Notes: generated by a model not told the origin, from the sequence alone. DNA of 36,836 nucleotides from Methylophilales bacterium (GCA_021414145.1 JAIOOY010000073.1:1-36836), one strand, 5' to 3'. Shown: positions 17,490 to 26,719, counted from the first letter of the stretch. A program made the numbers and translations.

Positions 17490-17516
17490 TTAGCGGCTAA
17501 ATAAGCTAAAACTTGA
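17490..17516 (-). promoter_or_regulatory. FliA (sigma-28) promoter for flgKL
   Basis: The minus strand reads TCAAGTTT, 11 bases, GCCGCTAA. The E. coli FliA consensus is TAAAGTTT-N11-GCCGATAA, so each half matches at 7 of 8 positions with exact spacing. It lies 28 bases upstream of the flgK ATG, as expected for late junction genes. Confidence 0.8.
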
Positions 17517-17615
17517 GTGAAATTTTGTAAATTTTATGAACACATCAAATTTGCTTAGTCGCCTTATTTTATAAGCCTTACCAAGCGTATAAATCAAGAA
17601 AAAAAGTGTGATTTA

Positions 17616-18530
17616 TTACCCAACCACACCTTGCAACGAATTTAGCTTGAAAAGATCACGGAATGAGTTGCTGTTGACCACCCCCATAATCTTGGAGGCG
17701 TAGTTGGGATCAGTAGCAAAACCACCTTGCTGCAATCCATTCACAAAGCCTGTGGCATCTTGATTCAACGCTTTTGCATAACGCGAATTTCCGCCAATAA
17801 GTTTGGCGTAATCGGCGAAGGCTTCATCATATGAACCATAGACGCGAAACTTCTCAGAACTCTTCACCATGTTTCCGTGCATGTACTCAGTAACATCTTT
17901 CACTGTCGCAGGTCCAGTCCACTGCGTTCCAGCCTTTACGTTGAATATGTTGTAGCTATTACTGCCGTCTGCAGTTTTTAGTTCTTTTTTGCCCCAGCCA
18001 CTTTCAACGGCGGCTTGTGCCAATATTGTCTCTGTTGGCACCCCTAGCGTTTTTGCCGCTGCTGTCGCATACGGCTGCATTTTTTGTATGAATTCATTAG
18101 AAGTAGAAGCTTCTACCGGGTTGGCAGACAACACACCATTCATAAGTCCCGTTGTGGCTCTGGTCGGCAAGGGAATGTCATAAGTCGTTGGTTGGCTTAC
18201 ACCGACACCACCTGCCGACTTCGGCAAGCTACGTTCAATTTGCGCCAACAGCACATCAGCCATGCCCAAGCCTTTACCCTGCGAGACGGTTTGTGCCATC
18301 TGCTGGTCGAACATGTCGGTAAAGGTTCTGGATTCTTCGCTGTCGAACAGGCCGTCTTTAGGTACCGATTCGCGCATAGTGCGCAGCATAAGCTGCAAGA
18401 AGTAAGCCTCGAACTGACGTGCCGCGGTTTTGATGCCGTCATGCGTATCCTGCTTTTTAGCCTGTAGCTTGACCTGATCCAGCGATTGCGGATTGATCGC
18501 GAGCTGGTTGGCTAAGGCATCGAGTGCCAT
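17616..18530 (-). CDS. flgJ: Flagellar rod-capping protein/peptidoglycan hydrolase FlgJ
   Basis: The 304-residue protein has the two-domain form. The N-terminal rod-binding domain (about 30-100) includes ARQFEAYFLQLMLRTMRESVPKDGLFDSEESRTFTDMFDQQ-type sequence. After a linker, a glucosaminidase/muramidase domain (about 147-300) shows ILAQAAVESGWGKKE with the probable catalytic Glu176, NIFNVKAG, and the YGSYDEAFADY end motif. It caps the growing rod in the periplasm and opens the peptidoglycan; it is exported by the flagellar type III apparatus. The ATG shares a base with the flgI stop (TAATG). The 153-base spacer to flgK holds the FliA promoter. Confidence 0.96.
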   Translation of the reverse strand: MALDALANQLAINPQSLDQVKLQAKKQDTHDGIKTAARQFEAYFLQLMLRTMRESVPKDGLFDSEESRTFTDMFDQQMAQTVSQGKGLGMADVLLAQIERSLPKSAGGVGVSQPTTYDIPLPTRATTGLMNGVLSANPVEASTSNEFIQKMQPYATAAAKTLGVPTETILAQAAVESGWGKKELKTADGSNSYNIFNVKAGTQWTGPATVKDVTEYMHGNMVKSSEKFRVYGSYDEAFADYAKLIGGNSRYAKALNQDATGFVNGLQQGGFATDPNYASKIMGVVNSNSFRDLFKLNSLQGVVG

Positions 18531-19645
18531 TAGATAACCTCTAACTCGGCTTTGAGCGCACCTGCGGACTTCATCGCTTGAAGAATAGCAAGCAAATCTT
18601 GCGGCGTGGCACCGACGGCATTGAGCGCCTTGACTACTTCACCTAAAGTGGCACCAGAGCGCAACATGACAAGCTCACCCTTTTTTTCTTTGATTTCGAT
18701 TTCAGCCTGCGCGCCTACTGCTGTTTGTCCTTGTGAGAACGCATTGGGTTGGCTCACCAGTGGCTCACTGGAAATAATCACCGACAAAGATCCATGCGCC
18801 ACCGCAACAGAATCCAAAGTCACTTCCTTATTCATAACAATAGAACCGGTGCGTGCATTCAAAATCACTCTAGCAATATCCTCACCAGGAGCAACTGAAA
18901 GATTCTCCACACGGGAAATGAAAGCAATACGCTGGTTAGGGTCAGCCGGAGCGTTCACCTGAATCAAACGGCCATCAACAGCAACTGCCGTGCCATTACC
19001 GAAGCTACGGTTAATCGCATTCACTACACGTGAGGCAGTGGTGAAGTCAAATTGATTAAGCTCATAATTGATAAAAGCACCTTGACCCACTGCAGTAGGT
19101 ACGGCACGTTCAACCGTAGCGCCGTTAGGGATGCGCCCCGCATTGAGATGATTTATTTGTACGCTAGAACCTGCCGCCGAGGCACCAGCACCCACACCCA
19201 CCATATTGCCTTGCCCCATTGCGTAAATTTGACCATCCGCACCTTTGAGCGGGGTCATCAGCAGAGTACCGCCACGTAAGCTCTTGGCATTGCCGAGTGA
19301 CGAAACCGTAATATCCAACTGTTGCCCAGGCTTGGCAAAGGCCGGTAAATTAGCCGTCACCATCACAGCAGCTACGTTTTTTAGTTGCAGGTTAGTTCCA
19401 GCAGGAATGTTCACTCCCAATTGACCTAACATATTGGCGATACTTTGTACGGTAAACGGAGTTTGCGTGGTTTGGTCACCTGTGCCATCCAGTCCTGCCA
19501 CCAAACCGTAGCCTACCAACTGGTTGGAACGCACGCCTTGCAGAGACGCAAGGTCCTTGATGCGTTCAGCTTGTACGGAAGCTGAAAACAGCAAAGCAGC
19601 AAGGAATGATAAGAATAATTTTGAAGATAAAGATTTCATGCCCAT
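18530..19645 (-). CDS. flgI: Flagellar P-ring protein FlgI
   Basis: The 371-residue protein begins with a Sec signal (cleavage after SASVQA) and then ERIKDLASLQGVRSNQLVGYGLVAGLDGTGDQ, the classic FlgI N-terminus. It ends TPQDLLAILQAMKSAGALKAELEVI. FlgI assembles in the periplasm as the P ring, the bushing around the rod in the peptidoglycan layer, with FlgA as chaperone. Two ATG codons (19645 and 19639) are two codons apart; the choice does not alter the mature protein. It follows flgH by 5 bases and is coupled to flgJ. Confidence 0.97.
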   Translation of the reverse strand: MGMKSLSSKLFLSFLAALLFSASVQAERIKDLASLQGVRSNQLVGYGLVAGLDGTGDQTTQTPFTVQSIANMLGQLGVNIPAGTNLQLKNVAAVMVTANLPAFAKPGQQLDITVSSLGNAKSLRGGTLLMTPLKGADGQIYAMGQGNMVGVGAGASAAGSSVQINHLNAGRIPNGATVERAVPTAVGQGAFINYELNQFDFTTASRVVNAINRSFGNGTAVAVDGRLIQVNAPADPNQRIAFISRVENLSVAPGEDIARVILNARTGSIVMNKEVTLDSVAVAHGSLSVIISSEPLVSQPNAFSQGQTAVGAQAEIEIKEKKGELVMLRSGATLGEVVKALNAVGATPQDLLAILQAMKSAGALKAELEVI

Positions 19646-19650
19646 CTTTC

Positions 19651-20355
19651 TTAAAAAGGCAACATTAGCGTAAAGAAGCGTGCCATCACGCTCAGCACTT
19701 GCGCGGTGTCTATAGACTGATTCTGTTTGCTCTCGATGACGGCATCAGCAATCAGCGTTGAATTCACAGTATTCGTGCTACTGATGTTGATAGGATTCAC
19801 CACGCCGGACAAGCGCACAAATTCTGTACCCTGATTCACAGCCACTTGTTTTTCACCGCTCACTCTAAGGTTGCCATTTGGCAACACTTCAATCACGGTC
19901 ACTGTAATTGTGCCGGTCACTGTATTGCTATTCCCATCATCCTGATTATCGGCAGATGAAACCTTGGAACTTGAGTTAAAACTGGAACTCAAGTCATTAT
20001 CAATCTGAGTATTCAATATATTGGCTGAAAAAGGTAATCTCGGTGTAACACCCAGCACTTTCGGTGTACCAATAGCTACTGCTGCGCTTGAAGTGCGATC
20101 TGCTGATTCTTTAGTTTTGCGGTTAGCCGAAGTTTTTTCTACTAACAGCACGGAAATAGTATCCCCTACAAAACGTGCACGACGGTCTTCAAAAATTGGA
20201 CGGCTGTTAGCCGCGTGATAGATAGAACCATCTGCAGCCGCCACTGGAACAGGGTTTGGGCGTATCGTTGTCGGCAATTGCACACGGGTTGGCGGATCGG
20301 TATCGCAACCCACTAGCACCAATGCTCCAATAACCAAAAAACCATAACGAATCAT
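19651..20355 (-). CDS. flgH: Flagellar L-ring lipoprotein FlgH
   Basis: The product has a lipoprotein signal MIRYGFLVIGALVLVGC with lipobox LVGC, so Cys17 is lipidated. The body contains SIYHAANSRPIFEDRRARFVGDTISVLL and the C-terminal GVVNPINISSTNTVNSTLIADAVIE block typical of FlgH. It forms the outer-membrane L ring. Upstream in-frame starts exist at 20370 (ATG) and 20373 (GTG). I chose the ATG at 20353-20355 because GAGG lies 9 bases before it and the signal peptide then has normal proportions; the longer form would only add MRLNS. It starts shortly after flgG. Confidence 0.94.
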   Translation of the reverse strand: MIRYGFLVIGALVLVGCDTDPPTRVQLPTTIRPNPVPVAAADGSIYHAANSRPIFEDRRARFVGDTISVLLVEKTSANRKTKESADRTSSAAVAIGTPKVLGVTPRLPFSANILNTQIDNDLSSSFNSSSKVSSADNQDDGNSNTVTGTITVTVIEVLPNGNLRVSGEKQVAVNQGTEFVRLSGVVNPINISSTNTVNSTLIADAVIESKQNQSIDTAQVLSVMARFFTLMLPF

Positions 20356-20379
20356 ACTATTCAACCTCATCACCTAATT

Positions 20380-21159
20380 TTATAACTGCACCAATCTTTG
20401 CAGCATCTGATCCGAAGCCTGAATGGATTTGGAATTGATCTCATAAGCACGTTGCGCTTGGATCATGTTGATCAATTCTTCCACCACGCTGACGTTGGAG
20501 TTCTCCAAAAAGCCTTGCTGGATGCTGCCTAACGCATTGGTACCCGCAGTACCAGTATTCGGCGTGCCAGAAGCGGTCGTTTCCAAGTACAGATTATCGC
20601 CTATGCTTTGCAAACCGGTTGGACTAATAAAGTTGGTCAGCGTAATCGGTCCTTGGGTAGTCACGACATTGCCAGGCTGAGTAATCGTTACCGTACCATC
20701 TTTGCCGATAGCCACGGAAATGGCATCTACCGGAACCGTAATCTGTGGCTGCAAAGGGTCGCCATTTGCGGTTACTACCACCCCTTGATTATTGGTCTGA
20801 AAAGCGCCGTCGCGGGTGTAAGCCAAAGTGCCATCTGGCAACTGTATCTGGAAAAAACCGTTGCCCTGTATCGCCATGTCGAAGTTATTTTCAGTCTGTT
20901 GGATGCCGCCTTGAATATGGATACGCTCAGTAGCAACCGGACGCGCACCAGTACCAAGCTGCAAACCAGAAGGAACTTGGGTTTGTTGTGAGGCTTGCGA
21001 ACCAGGTTGACGTAAGGTTACATAAATCAAATCCTCAAACACTGGGCGTGAACGCTTAAAACCATTGGTGCTGACGTTAGCCAAGTTATGCGAAATAACG
21101 TCAATATTGGTTTGCTGGGATTCCATCCCGGTTTTGGCAATCCAGAGTGATCTAAGCAT
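20380..21159 (-). CDS. flgG: Flagellar distal rod protein FlgG
   Basis: The 259-residue protein is the length of E. coli FlgG (260) and opens [38 protein letters not shown]-type, the rod signature. The middle contains [24 protein letters not shown], and the end is [27 protein letters not shown]. FlgG builds the distal rod through the peptidoglycan and outer membrane. It starts 27 bases after flgF. There is no Sec signal because it goes through the flagellar export gate. Confidence 0.97.
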   Translation of the reverse strand: MLRSLWIAKTGMESQQTNIDVISHNLANVSTNGFKRSRPVFEDLIYVTLRQPGSQASQQTQVPSGLQLGTGARPVATERIHIQGGIQQTENNFDMAIQGNGFFQIQLPDGTLAYTRDGAFQTNNQGVVVTANGDPLQPQITVPVDAISVAIGKDGTVTITQPGNVVTTQGPITLTNFISPTGLQSIGDNLYLETTASGTPNTGTAGTNALGSIQQGFLENSNVSVVEELINMIQAQRAYEINSKSIQASDQMLQRLVQL

Positions 21160-21186
21160 GATATTTTCCTAAAGTAATTTTAGTTA

Positions 21187-21927
21187 TTAAGAAGAAAGTG
21201 ACATTATTTGCGTAGCTTTTGCGTTGTTTTCATCCGACTTCTGCATCATCTTCACTTGCATATCAAACATGCGTGAGGCCTCGATGATGTTAATCAACGT
21301 ATTGACAGCGCTAACATTGCTGGACTCCAGCACACCAGAGGCGATATTGACATTTGCGTCGGCAGGCGCAGCTTGACCATTTTTTTGACGGAACAGCCCG
21401 TCATCACCGCGCACCATATCCTGATCAGCAGGATTAACCAATTTAAGACGACCCACTTGCACCGCGTTCTGCACTTGGTTATTGGTCACCAAGCTCACCG
21501 TACCGTCTTTAGACACATACACTTCAGAGTCCTCAGGGACAGTGATAGGGCCACCATCACCAATCACTGGCAAGCCGGTATTGGTTACTAGTAAACCTGT
21601 GCTGGTAATTTCCAGCGCACCGTTCCGGGTATAAGCTTCTCCACCTTTGGAGTCTTGCACCGCAAACCAACCACGGCCTTGCATAGCCAAATCTAGTGGA
21701 CGCCCAGTAGTTTTCAATGTGCCACCAGACAAATCTGCATTCGGGGTTGAGTCGACCACAAAAGCACGCGTAGGCATGCCAGGGCCATATACCGGCAAGG
21801 CACGAAACGCAGTGTTTTGCGCCTTGTAACCATCAGTTGATGCATTGGCAAGATTGTTGGCTAGCACTGCTTGCTGATAGAAGCTGTGCTTGGCACCAGT
21901 CATCGAAATGTAGAGCAGTCTGTCCAT
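21187..21927 (-). CDS. flgF: Flagellar proximal rod protein FlgF
   Basis: The 246-residue protein starts MDRLLYISMTGAKHSFYQQAVLANNLANASTDGYK-type. It has MQGRGWFAVQDSKGGEAYTRNG and the C-terminal SSNVSAVNTLINIIEASRMFDMQ rod motif, all as in FlgF. It is a minor proximal-rod component. The gene sits between flgE and flgG in the conserved order, with short spacers of 27-34 bases. Confidence 0.97.
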   Translation of the reverse strand: MDRLLYISMTGAKHSFYQQAVLANNLANASTDGYKAQNTAFRALPVYGPGMPTRAFVVDSTPNADLSGGTLKTTGRPLDLAMQGRGWFAVQDSKGGEAYTRNGALEITSTGLLVTNTGLPVIGDGGPITVPEDSEVYVSKDGTVSLVTNNQVQNAVQVGRLKLVNPADQDMVRGDDGLFRQKNGQAAPADANVNIASGVLESSNVSAVNTLINIIEASRMFDMQVKMMQKSDENNAKATQIMSLSS

Positions 21928-21961
21928 GTCGTTCTCTTAAATTAGCTTATTAGCTTGCTAC

Positions 21962-23257
21962 TTATCGCAGGTTAACGATGGTTTGTAAGATGGAATCCTG
22001 CGTCTTGATCGTTTGGGCATTAGCCTGATACACGCGCTGAGCGATAATCATATTCACCAATTCTTGCGTCAAATCCACGTTGGAATCTTCGGTCGCAGCA
22101 CCCTGCAATGGACCATGATTGCCGTCGGTTCCCGGGGTTTGATTTAGCGCAGCACCAGATTCGGAAGTTTCTACCCACTGGTTATTGCCGATAGGCTGCA
22201 AACCTTGTGGGTTGCGGAAAGAATCCAAGGTAATCTGAGCAAGATCCTGTGATATCCCATTGGTGTAACGACCCACGATCACACCGTCTGCACCCACATT
22301 GAACCCCGCCAAAGAACCGGTGGTATACCCATCTTGGTTTAGCGTGTTCACTTTGTAATTGGATCCAAACTGCGTGGAGTTACTAAAATCCACTGGGAAA
22401 GCTTGAGGTGTCACAATTGCACCGACATAACCTTGTTCTGCGTCTGTAAGAGATTCTGCGAAAGGCGCTGAAGTCAGTATACCGGACGTGTTGAAAACCA
22501 AGTTACCAAGCGATACCGTACCAGCAGCAGAAAGATCTGTGAACACTGGCACTGCACCCGCTGGATTGGTAAGAGTTGCATACACGGTCCATGTATTTGC
22601 AGCCGCTGTTTTCACAAAATACATCTGATATGTGTGGGCATTACCTAGACTGTCATAGGTGGAAATGGCGGTGGAACGGTTATAAGAAGTTGGATCTGCA
22701 AAATTAAATACGGCAGTCGCTGGAACGGCCTCGCGCGAATCCAAGTTGACTACTGCCTGAATTCCTTGAAATGCTGCCGTTACATTTTGCCCCGTCGCAA
22801 CTGCCGGAACGTCCGAAGTATTCGCGGGGTCGAACAGGCGTACATCTGTCACGATGGGGGTAAGCACCCCGCTGGTACCCTGATAACCTTGCAGTCTGTA
22901 GCCTTCGGCAGTGACCACATAACCATTCTTATCCAACTGAAACTGGCCGTTACGACTATAGCTAATATCGCCACCATTGCTCACGCGGAAGAAACCGCCG
23001 CCGTTGATGGCTACATCCAGCGGGTTATTGGTCACGGTAATGCCGCCCTGAGTGAATTGCTGTGTGACATCCACAACTTTGGTGCCTAGACCGATACTAT
23101 TGGTACCGGCTCCCACCAAAGAATTAGCATATACGTCAGCAAATTCAGCACGGGATTGCTTGAACCCCACGGTACTTGCATTAGCCACGTTGTTACCGGT
23201 CACATCCAAACTTCTGGAAGACGCATTCAGCCCACTTAAACCTTGTTGAAAGCCCAT
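21962..23257 (-). CDS. flgE: Flagellar hook protein FlgE
   Basis: The 431-residue protein begins MGFQQGLSGLNASSRSLDVTGNNVANASTVGFKQSRAEF-type and ends VDLTQELVNMIIAQRVYQANAQTIKTQDSI. Two FlgE central domains lie between, including INGGGFFRVSNGGDISYSRNGQF. It polymerises into the hook, the universal joint outside the cell. The length is close to E. coli FlgE (402) with modest expansion in the outer domain. A strong AAGGAGA site precedes the start. Confidence 0.97.
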   Translation of the reverse strand: MGFQQGLSGLNASSRSLDVTGNNVANASTVGFKQSRAEFADVYANSLVGAGTNSIGLGTKVVDVTQQFTQGGITVTNNPLDVAINGGGFFRVSNGGDISYSRNGQFQLDKNGYVVTAEGYRLQGYQGTSGVLTPIVTDVRLFDPANTSDVPAVATGQNVTAAFQGIQAVVNLDSREAVPATAVFNFADPTSYNRSTAISTYDSLGNAHTYQMYFVKTAAANTWTVYATLTNPAGAVPVFTDLSAAGTVSLGNLVFNTSGILTSAPFAESLTDAEQGYVGAIVTPQAFPVDFSNSTQFGSNYKVNTLNQDGYTTGSLAGFNVGADGVIVGRYTNGISQDLAQITLDSFRNPQGLQPIGNNQWVETSESGAALNQTPGTDGNHGPLQGAATEDSNVDLTQELVNMIIAQRVYQANAQTIKTQDSILQTIVNLR

Positions 23258-23294
23258 TTATTTTCTCCTTAGTTCTAAATTTGTTGTCGTAAAG

Positions 23295-23963
23295 TTAGAG
23301 AATTTGTCTAACTTCAGATAAATCTACTAAACCAAAGCCCGACACATTTAAATTCGGACCCGCCGTATTCATCAACACACTATTAACAGTACCAACCGCG
23401 AGACTGGTAGCCGCTACCGCGCTACCACCCTGCGTGGCTTGCACGGTAAACTTGTAAGTTCCAGCAGCGGCTTTAGCGCCAGCGTCTGTCAAGCCATCCC
23501 AACCAAATATCGACGAACCTACATCTCGTTTACCTAAATCCAGCTTGCGCACTACATTACCGTTGCTATCTGTTATCGTGACCTTTACGCTTTCCGCAGC
23601 AGTGGTCAGATCTACGCCAGCAAGTGCAGCGCCATTTCCGGCACTATCGAAACTCAAGTCAACAAACGAACCTGGTGCCAGAACGCCATGATTGATGAGA
23701 GCAGCCGCTTGATAAGCCTGCGATTGACTCATGGCGGCTAAGGTGGCATTGAGCTTCTCAATACCAGTAACGGTAGAGAGCTGCGCCATTTGCGAGGTGA
23801 TTTCCGCATTATCCAAAGGATTCAGCGGGTCTTGATTCTTCATTTGCGTGACTAACAGCTTCAAGAAACGGTCTTGCTGCGCCTCCGCCGTAGTTGCATT
23901 CTTCTTTGCCTGAGCCGTCTGCGAGATCAGCGCGGAGGTTGAGTCTACTGATGAGGTTGCCAT
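23295..23963 (-). CDS. flgD: Hook-assembly scaffold FlgD
   Basis: The 222-residue protein has the N-terminal FlgD motif DRFLKLLVTQMKNQDPLNPLDNAEITSQMAQLSTV-type (about residues 31-65). A FlgD tudor-like/Ig-like region with SSIFGWDGLTDAGAKAAAGTYKFTV follows. FlgD caps the growing hook and is lost at completion. It precedes flgE and follows flgC closely; an AGGAGA site lies before the ATG. Confidence 0.96.
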   Translation of the reverse strand: MATSSVDSTSALISQTAQAKKNATTAEAQQDRFLKLLVTQMKNQDPLNPLDNAEITSQMAQLSTVTGIEKLNATLAAMSQSQAYQAAALINHGVLAPGSFVDLSFDSAGNGAALAGVDLTTAAESVKVTITDSNGNVVRKLDLGKRDVGSSIFGWDGLTDAGAKAAAGTYKFTVQATQGGSAVAATSLAVGTVNSVLMNTAGPNLNVSGFGLVDLSEVRQIL

Positions 23964-23979
23964 GATTTACTTCTCCTGA

Positions 23980-24393
23980 TTAAGAGCCAAGCGCAATGGT
24001 GCGCTGGATCATTTGTTTGGCGGTATTCATCATTTCCACGTTGGCCTGATAAGAGCGCGACGCGGAAATCATGTTGACCATTTCTTCCACCACATTCACA
24101 TTGGGCATGGTGATGTAGCCCTCTTGATTAGCGTATGGGCTGGAAGGGTCGTACACCATCTTCATTGGTGCTGGATCATCAATCACCTTTTGCACCACCA
24201 CACCTGCCGTACCTTTCGGTGAACCCTTGTTGATAGGCTTGGCTTCAAACACCACTTGCTTGGCTACATAGGGTTTGCCATTAGAACTAGTCACGCTGTC
24301 GGCATTGGCCATATTACTGGCCACCACGTTGAGGCGCATGGATTGCGCCGTCATTGCCGAACCCGCGATATCGAATACGTTAAACAACGCCAT
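23980..24393 (-). CDS. flgC: Flagellar proximal rod protein FlgC
   Basis: The 137-residue protein (E. coli 134) begins [35 protein letters not shown]-type. It continues with [38 protein letters not shown], the FlgC C-terminal helix. It is a proximal-rod subunit. Its ATG shares one base with the flgB stop (TAATG), so the two are coupled. Confidence 0.97.
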   Translation of the reverse strand: MALFNVFDIAGSAMTAQSMRLNVVASNMANADSVTSSNGKPYVAKQVVFEAKPINKGSPKGTAGVVVQKVIDDPAPMKMVYDPSSPYANQEGYITMPNVNVVEEMVNMISASRSYQANVEMMNTAKQMIQRTIALGS

Positions 24394-24803
24394 TAGTTGT
24401 TACCTCCTCTGAGGGCGAGGTTATCGCCTTGGATGGTGCCGTTGATGAATGTCAGCGTGGACATATACTTGAGTGAATTTTCGGTGAACTGCGCTTGTTC
24501 GATGTTGCTATCTACGGTGTTGCCGTCAATGCTAGGCTGCACCACGGTACGGAACATTGGCTCTATGCCATACAGCGTATCTTTGGCCTTGCCGCTGAGA
24601 TGCTTTTCTGAAGTCTTGACCATCTCTATGCCTTTTTTGACATTACTCAATGCCTTTTTCATGGCATCAGCAAAATCAATATCCACCGCGTTATAGTGCG
24701 GGGTATCGGCGTTAGCGATGTTGGATGCGATCAATTGTTGGCGGAAGCTGCGAACTTCGAGCGCTTTTTCTTGAAACGCAAAGGCTTTATCAATACTGTT
24801 CAT
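24393..24803 (-). CDS. flgB: Flagellar proximal rod protein FlgB
   Basis: From the ATG at 24801-24803 the protein has 136 residues (E. coli 138). It starts [23 protein letters not shown] and continues [22 protein letters not shown], the FlgB signature. The C-terminal helix is near [18 protein letters not shown] longer frame reaches 24899, but its extra residues have no FlgB counterpart and would run through the sigma-54 promoter at 24837-24854. ATG 24809, two codons earlier, is an alternative. It is the first gene of flgBCDEFGHIJ and forms the rod base with FlgC and FlgF. Confidence 0.94.
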   Translation of the reverse strand: MNSIDKAFAFQEKALEVRSFRQQLIASNIANADTPHYNAVDIDFADAMKKALSNVKKGIEMVKTSEKHLSGKAKDTLYGIEPMFRTVVQPSIDGNTVDSNIEQAQFTENSLKYMSTLTFINGTIQGDNLALRGGNN

Positions 24804-24836
24804 AACCATTCGATTCACAATGAGACACGGCTGATT

Positions 24837-24854
24837 AAGCATTATCCATGCCAA
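24837..24854 (-). promoter_or_regulatory. Sigma-54 (RpoN) promoter for the flgB operon
   Basis: The minus strand reads TTGGCATGGATAATGCTT. The invariant GG and GC are exactly 10 bases apart, and the consensus TTGGCACG-N4-TTGCTT is matched except at two positions. The GC lies about 35 bases upstream of the flgB ATG. RpoN control with a FleQ/FlrC-type activator is the inference; no such activator gene is in the window. Confidence 0.8.
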
Positions 24855-24918
24855 ATAGCGGAGAATGGCATAAAACAAAGGCTCGCAGAGGAGTTGCACG
24901 AGAAAATGAAAAGCTGTG

Positions 24919-24936
24919 GCGGCAAGGGCTTGCCGC
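24919..24936 (-). terminator. Possible weak terminator after the diguanylate cyclase gene
   Basis: GCGGCAAG and CTTGCCGC form a perfect 8-bp stem around two bases. On the minus strand it is followed after a few bases by CTTTTCATTTTC, an interrupted T-rich run. It lies between the GGDEF gene and the flgB promoter and could insulate them. The two-base loop and broken T-tract make it weak. Confidence 0.4.
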
Positions 24937-24949
24937 TTATGGCAAGCGC

Positions 24950-26719
24950 TTAAGTATTACCTTCCGCTGCAAAAACTCGGTTGCGTCCAGCGTGTTTGGC
25001 AAGATACATGGCTTGGTCGGCGCGTTTGATAACATCCTCTTGGGACTCTTGGGGCAAACGCTCCGCCACGCCGGCGCTGAAGGTAATCAAAATCTTCTGG
25101 TTGTCGTGCAGAAAAATGTTCTTGGTCAGGTCGCGTTGCACCCGCGTCATCACCTCCACACCTTCTTCCCGCGGCGTTTCCGGCAGGATGATGACAAATT
25201 CTTCGCCGCCGTATCGCGCCAACACGTCTGACGGGCGCAATGCGTCGCGCGTCACTTTGGCCAGATGCGTCAGCGCTGCATCGCCCGCATCATGCCCTAT
25301 ACCATCATTAAGTTTTTTGAAGTGGTCAATATCCAAAATCGCCACGCTGATGGGCGTTCCGCTGCGCTCGGAACGCCCAAATTCGCGCTCGAAGGCATCG
25401 GTCATACCACGCCGATTTAATGCGCCGGTAAGAAAGTCCTCGTGTGCCAACTCGCTAAGTTGGGAAATTTCCAGCGTCAGCTCACGTACCTTCTCGTGCG
25501 CTTCGTCGCTTTTCACTTGCAACTCTTGCATTTCGTCATGCGCGCGCAGCGCGTCCATCTGCATCGAATGCGTATCGCGCATCAGCCCATCAAGTACTAC
25601 GTTCAAATCCACTATATCCGACGTGCCACTGATTTGCGCTTGATACCCTTCAATCTTGGTGTGATATTTACTGGTGTATTCGGTCATTTGTGCCAATTTA
25701 TTTACAAAATCTTCAGTCATGCGCTTCAGGCTTTCTCGCGCTTCCAAAACACTATGCTTGAGCTTGCCTTGCTTGAACAACAGCTCCTTCAAGGCGCTTT
25801 CCGCGTCGTACAGCGCCTCAATATCTAGCGGTTGAGCAATAATGTCGCGGATAATCTGTGTCTGGCCTTGCATCCATTCGTCATCCACCACCAGTTCGCT
25901 GATGTTATCCACCAGCAGACGCATCAGTTGCAGCAGTTCCTCGTGCAAGCGCGATTCGGCATTCTGATTCATCTCCAGCCGATACCAGAAAGCCTTGAGC
26001 GCCTCACCCAGCTTTTCCATTTCCTTGTCAGATCTAGCACTTCTGGCTTGCCCCAGCACATCTTGAGCGTGGCGCTCCAGTTCTGGCAGGTACTGCAAAC
26101 GCGAGGCGATGCCAAACGCTAAGGTTTGAATCAGCATCTCGCGCCACCAGATAGCAGTTGCTGTGGGCAAACCGGAAGAATCTTCCACCTCCACAGGTGC
26201 GTTTTCTTGCAATTCTGCCAGTAGCCCCGGTTCCAATGATTCAGCATTACCCTTCCACAAGCTCACCAGTCCTTGCAACTTGATGGTCAGCGCTGCAGCG
26301 TCACCCCCAAAATTACTCAGGACACGTTCCAACGCCTCTTTTTTCTTGGTAACAGTAAAGCCGGGGCGATTAGCCTCCAGTTCGCGTAGCAACTCCCGCA
26401 ACACCTCCCCCCAGTTGCCTACCATATTGCCCGCCGGAATCAACTGCCGCACTTGTTGTTCCAACGCTGCCACATCACCTTTGTTGGCTGCAGTTTCCAT
26501 CTGCACCGCCAGCCCCAGCCACTTGGAATGGGTGCTACCTGCGTCGCGCAACAAGCGTATCAAAAGTTGTAGCGCATCTTCAGACTTACTACCGGCAATC
26601 TCGTCATAAGCACGTTTGAAGTTATCCGGTGTAGGCGGTTGCCTGCGCTGCACCAGAGTTTTTAGCGCCAGTCGGGCAATGTCGGTGGGGGTTTGAACCA
26701 GTGTTTCGTCTTGTGTCAT
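24950..26719 (-). CDS. Diguanylate cyclase (GGDEF domain protein)
   Basis: The 589-residue protein ends in a GGDEF domain (about residues 420-589). It carries DFLTGALNRRG, the metal-binding AILDIDHFKKLND, the active-site GGEEF at 504-508, and an inhibitory I-site RPSD at 495-498, five residues before GGEEF as in feedback-inhibited enzymes. The N-terminal 400 residues lack membrane segments or a recognisable PAS, GAF or receiver domain. They look largely helical, with coiled-coil-like stretches around 330-415. The protein should therefore make cyclic di-GMP in the cytosol under control of an unknown signal. It lies directly upstream of flgB on the same strand and divergent from flgA, which suggests a link to the motile-sessile decision. 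No EAL domain is present. Confidence 0.92.
   Translation of the reverse strand: MTQDETLVQTPTDIARLALKTLVQRRQPPTPDNFKRAYDEIAGSKSEDALQLLIRLLRDAGSTHSKWLGLAVQMETAANKGDVAALEQQVRQLIPAGNMVGNWGEVLRELLRELEANRPGFTVTKKKEALERVLSNFGGDAAALTIKLQGLVSLWKGNAESLEPGLLAELQENAPVEVEDSSGLPTATAIWWREMLIQTLAFGIASRLQYLPELERHAQDVLGQARSARSDKEMEKLGEALKAFWYRLEMNQNAESRLHEELLQLMRLLVDNISELVVDDEWMQGQTQIIRDIIAQPLDIEALYDAESALKELLFKQGKLKHSVLEARESLKRMTEDFVNKLAQMTEYTSKYHTKIEGYQAQISGTSDIVDLNVVLDGLMRDTHSMQMDALRAHDEMQELQVKSDEAHEKVRELTLEISQLSELAHEDFLTGALNRRGMTDAFEREFGRSERSGTPISVAILDIDHFKKLNDGIGHDAGDAALTHLAKVTRDALRPSDVLARYGGEEFVIILPETPREEGVEVMTRVQRDLTKNIFLHDNQKILITFSAGVAERLPQESQEDVIKRADQAMYLAKHAGRNRVFAAEGNT

Noticed and set aside
24848-24871. 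ATGCCA/TGGCAT dyad overlapping the sigma-54 promoter as an activator site
   Set aside because: One arm is the conserved -24 element itself, so the symmetry is probably coincidental; sigma-54 activators usually bind farther upstream.
24804-24899. Upstream extension of flgB
   Set aside because: The added residues lack FlgB similarity and the interval holds the sigma-54 promoter.
25442-26609. Long plus-strand frames opposite the diguanylate cyclase gene
   Set aside because: They are antisense shadows without initiation signals or recognisable domains.
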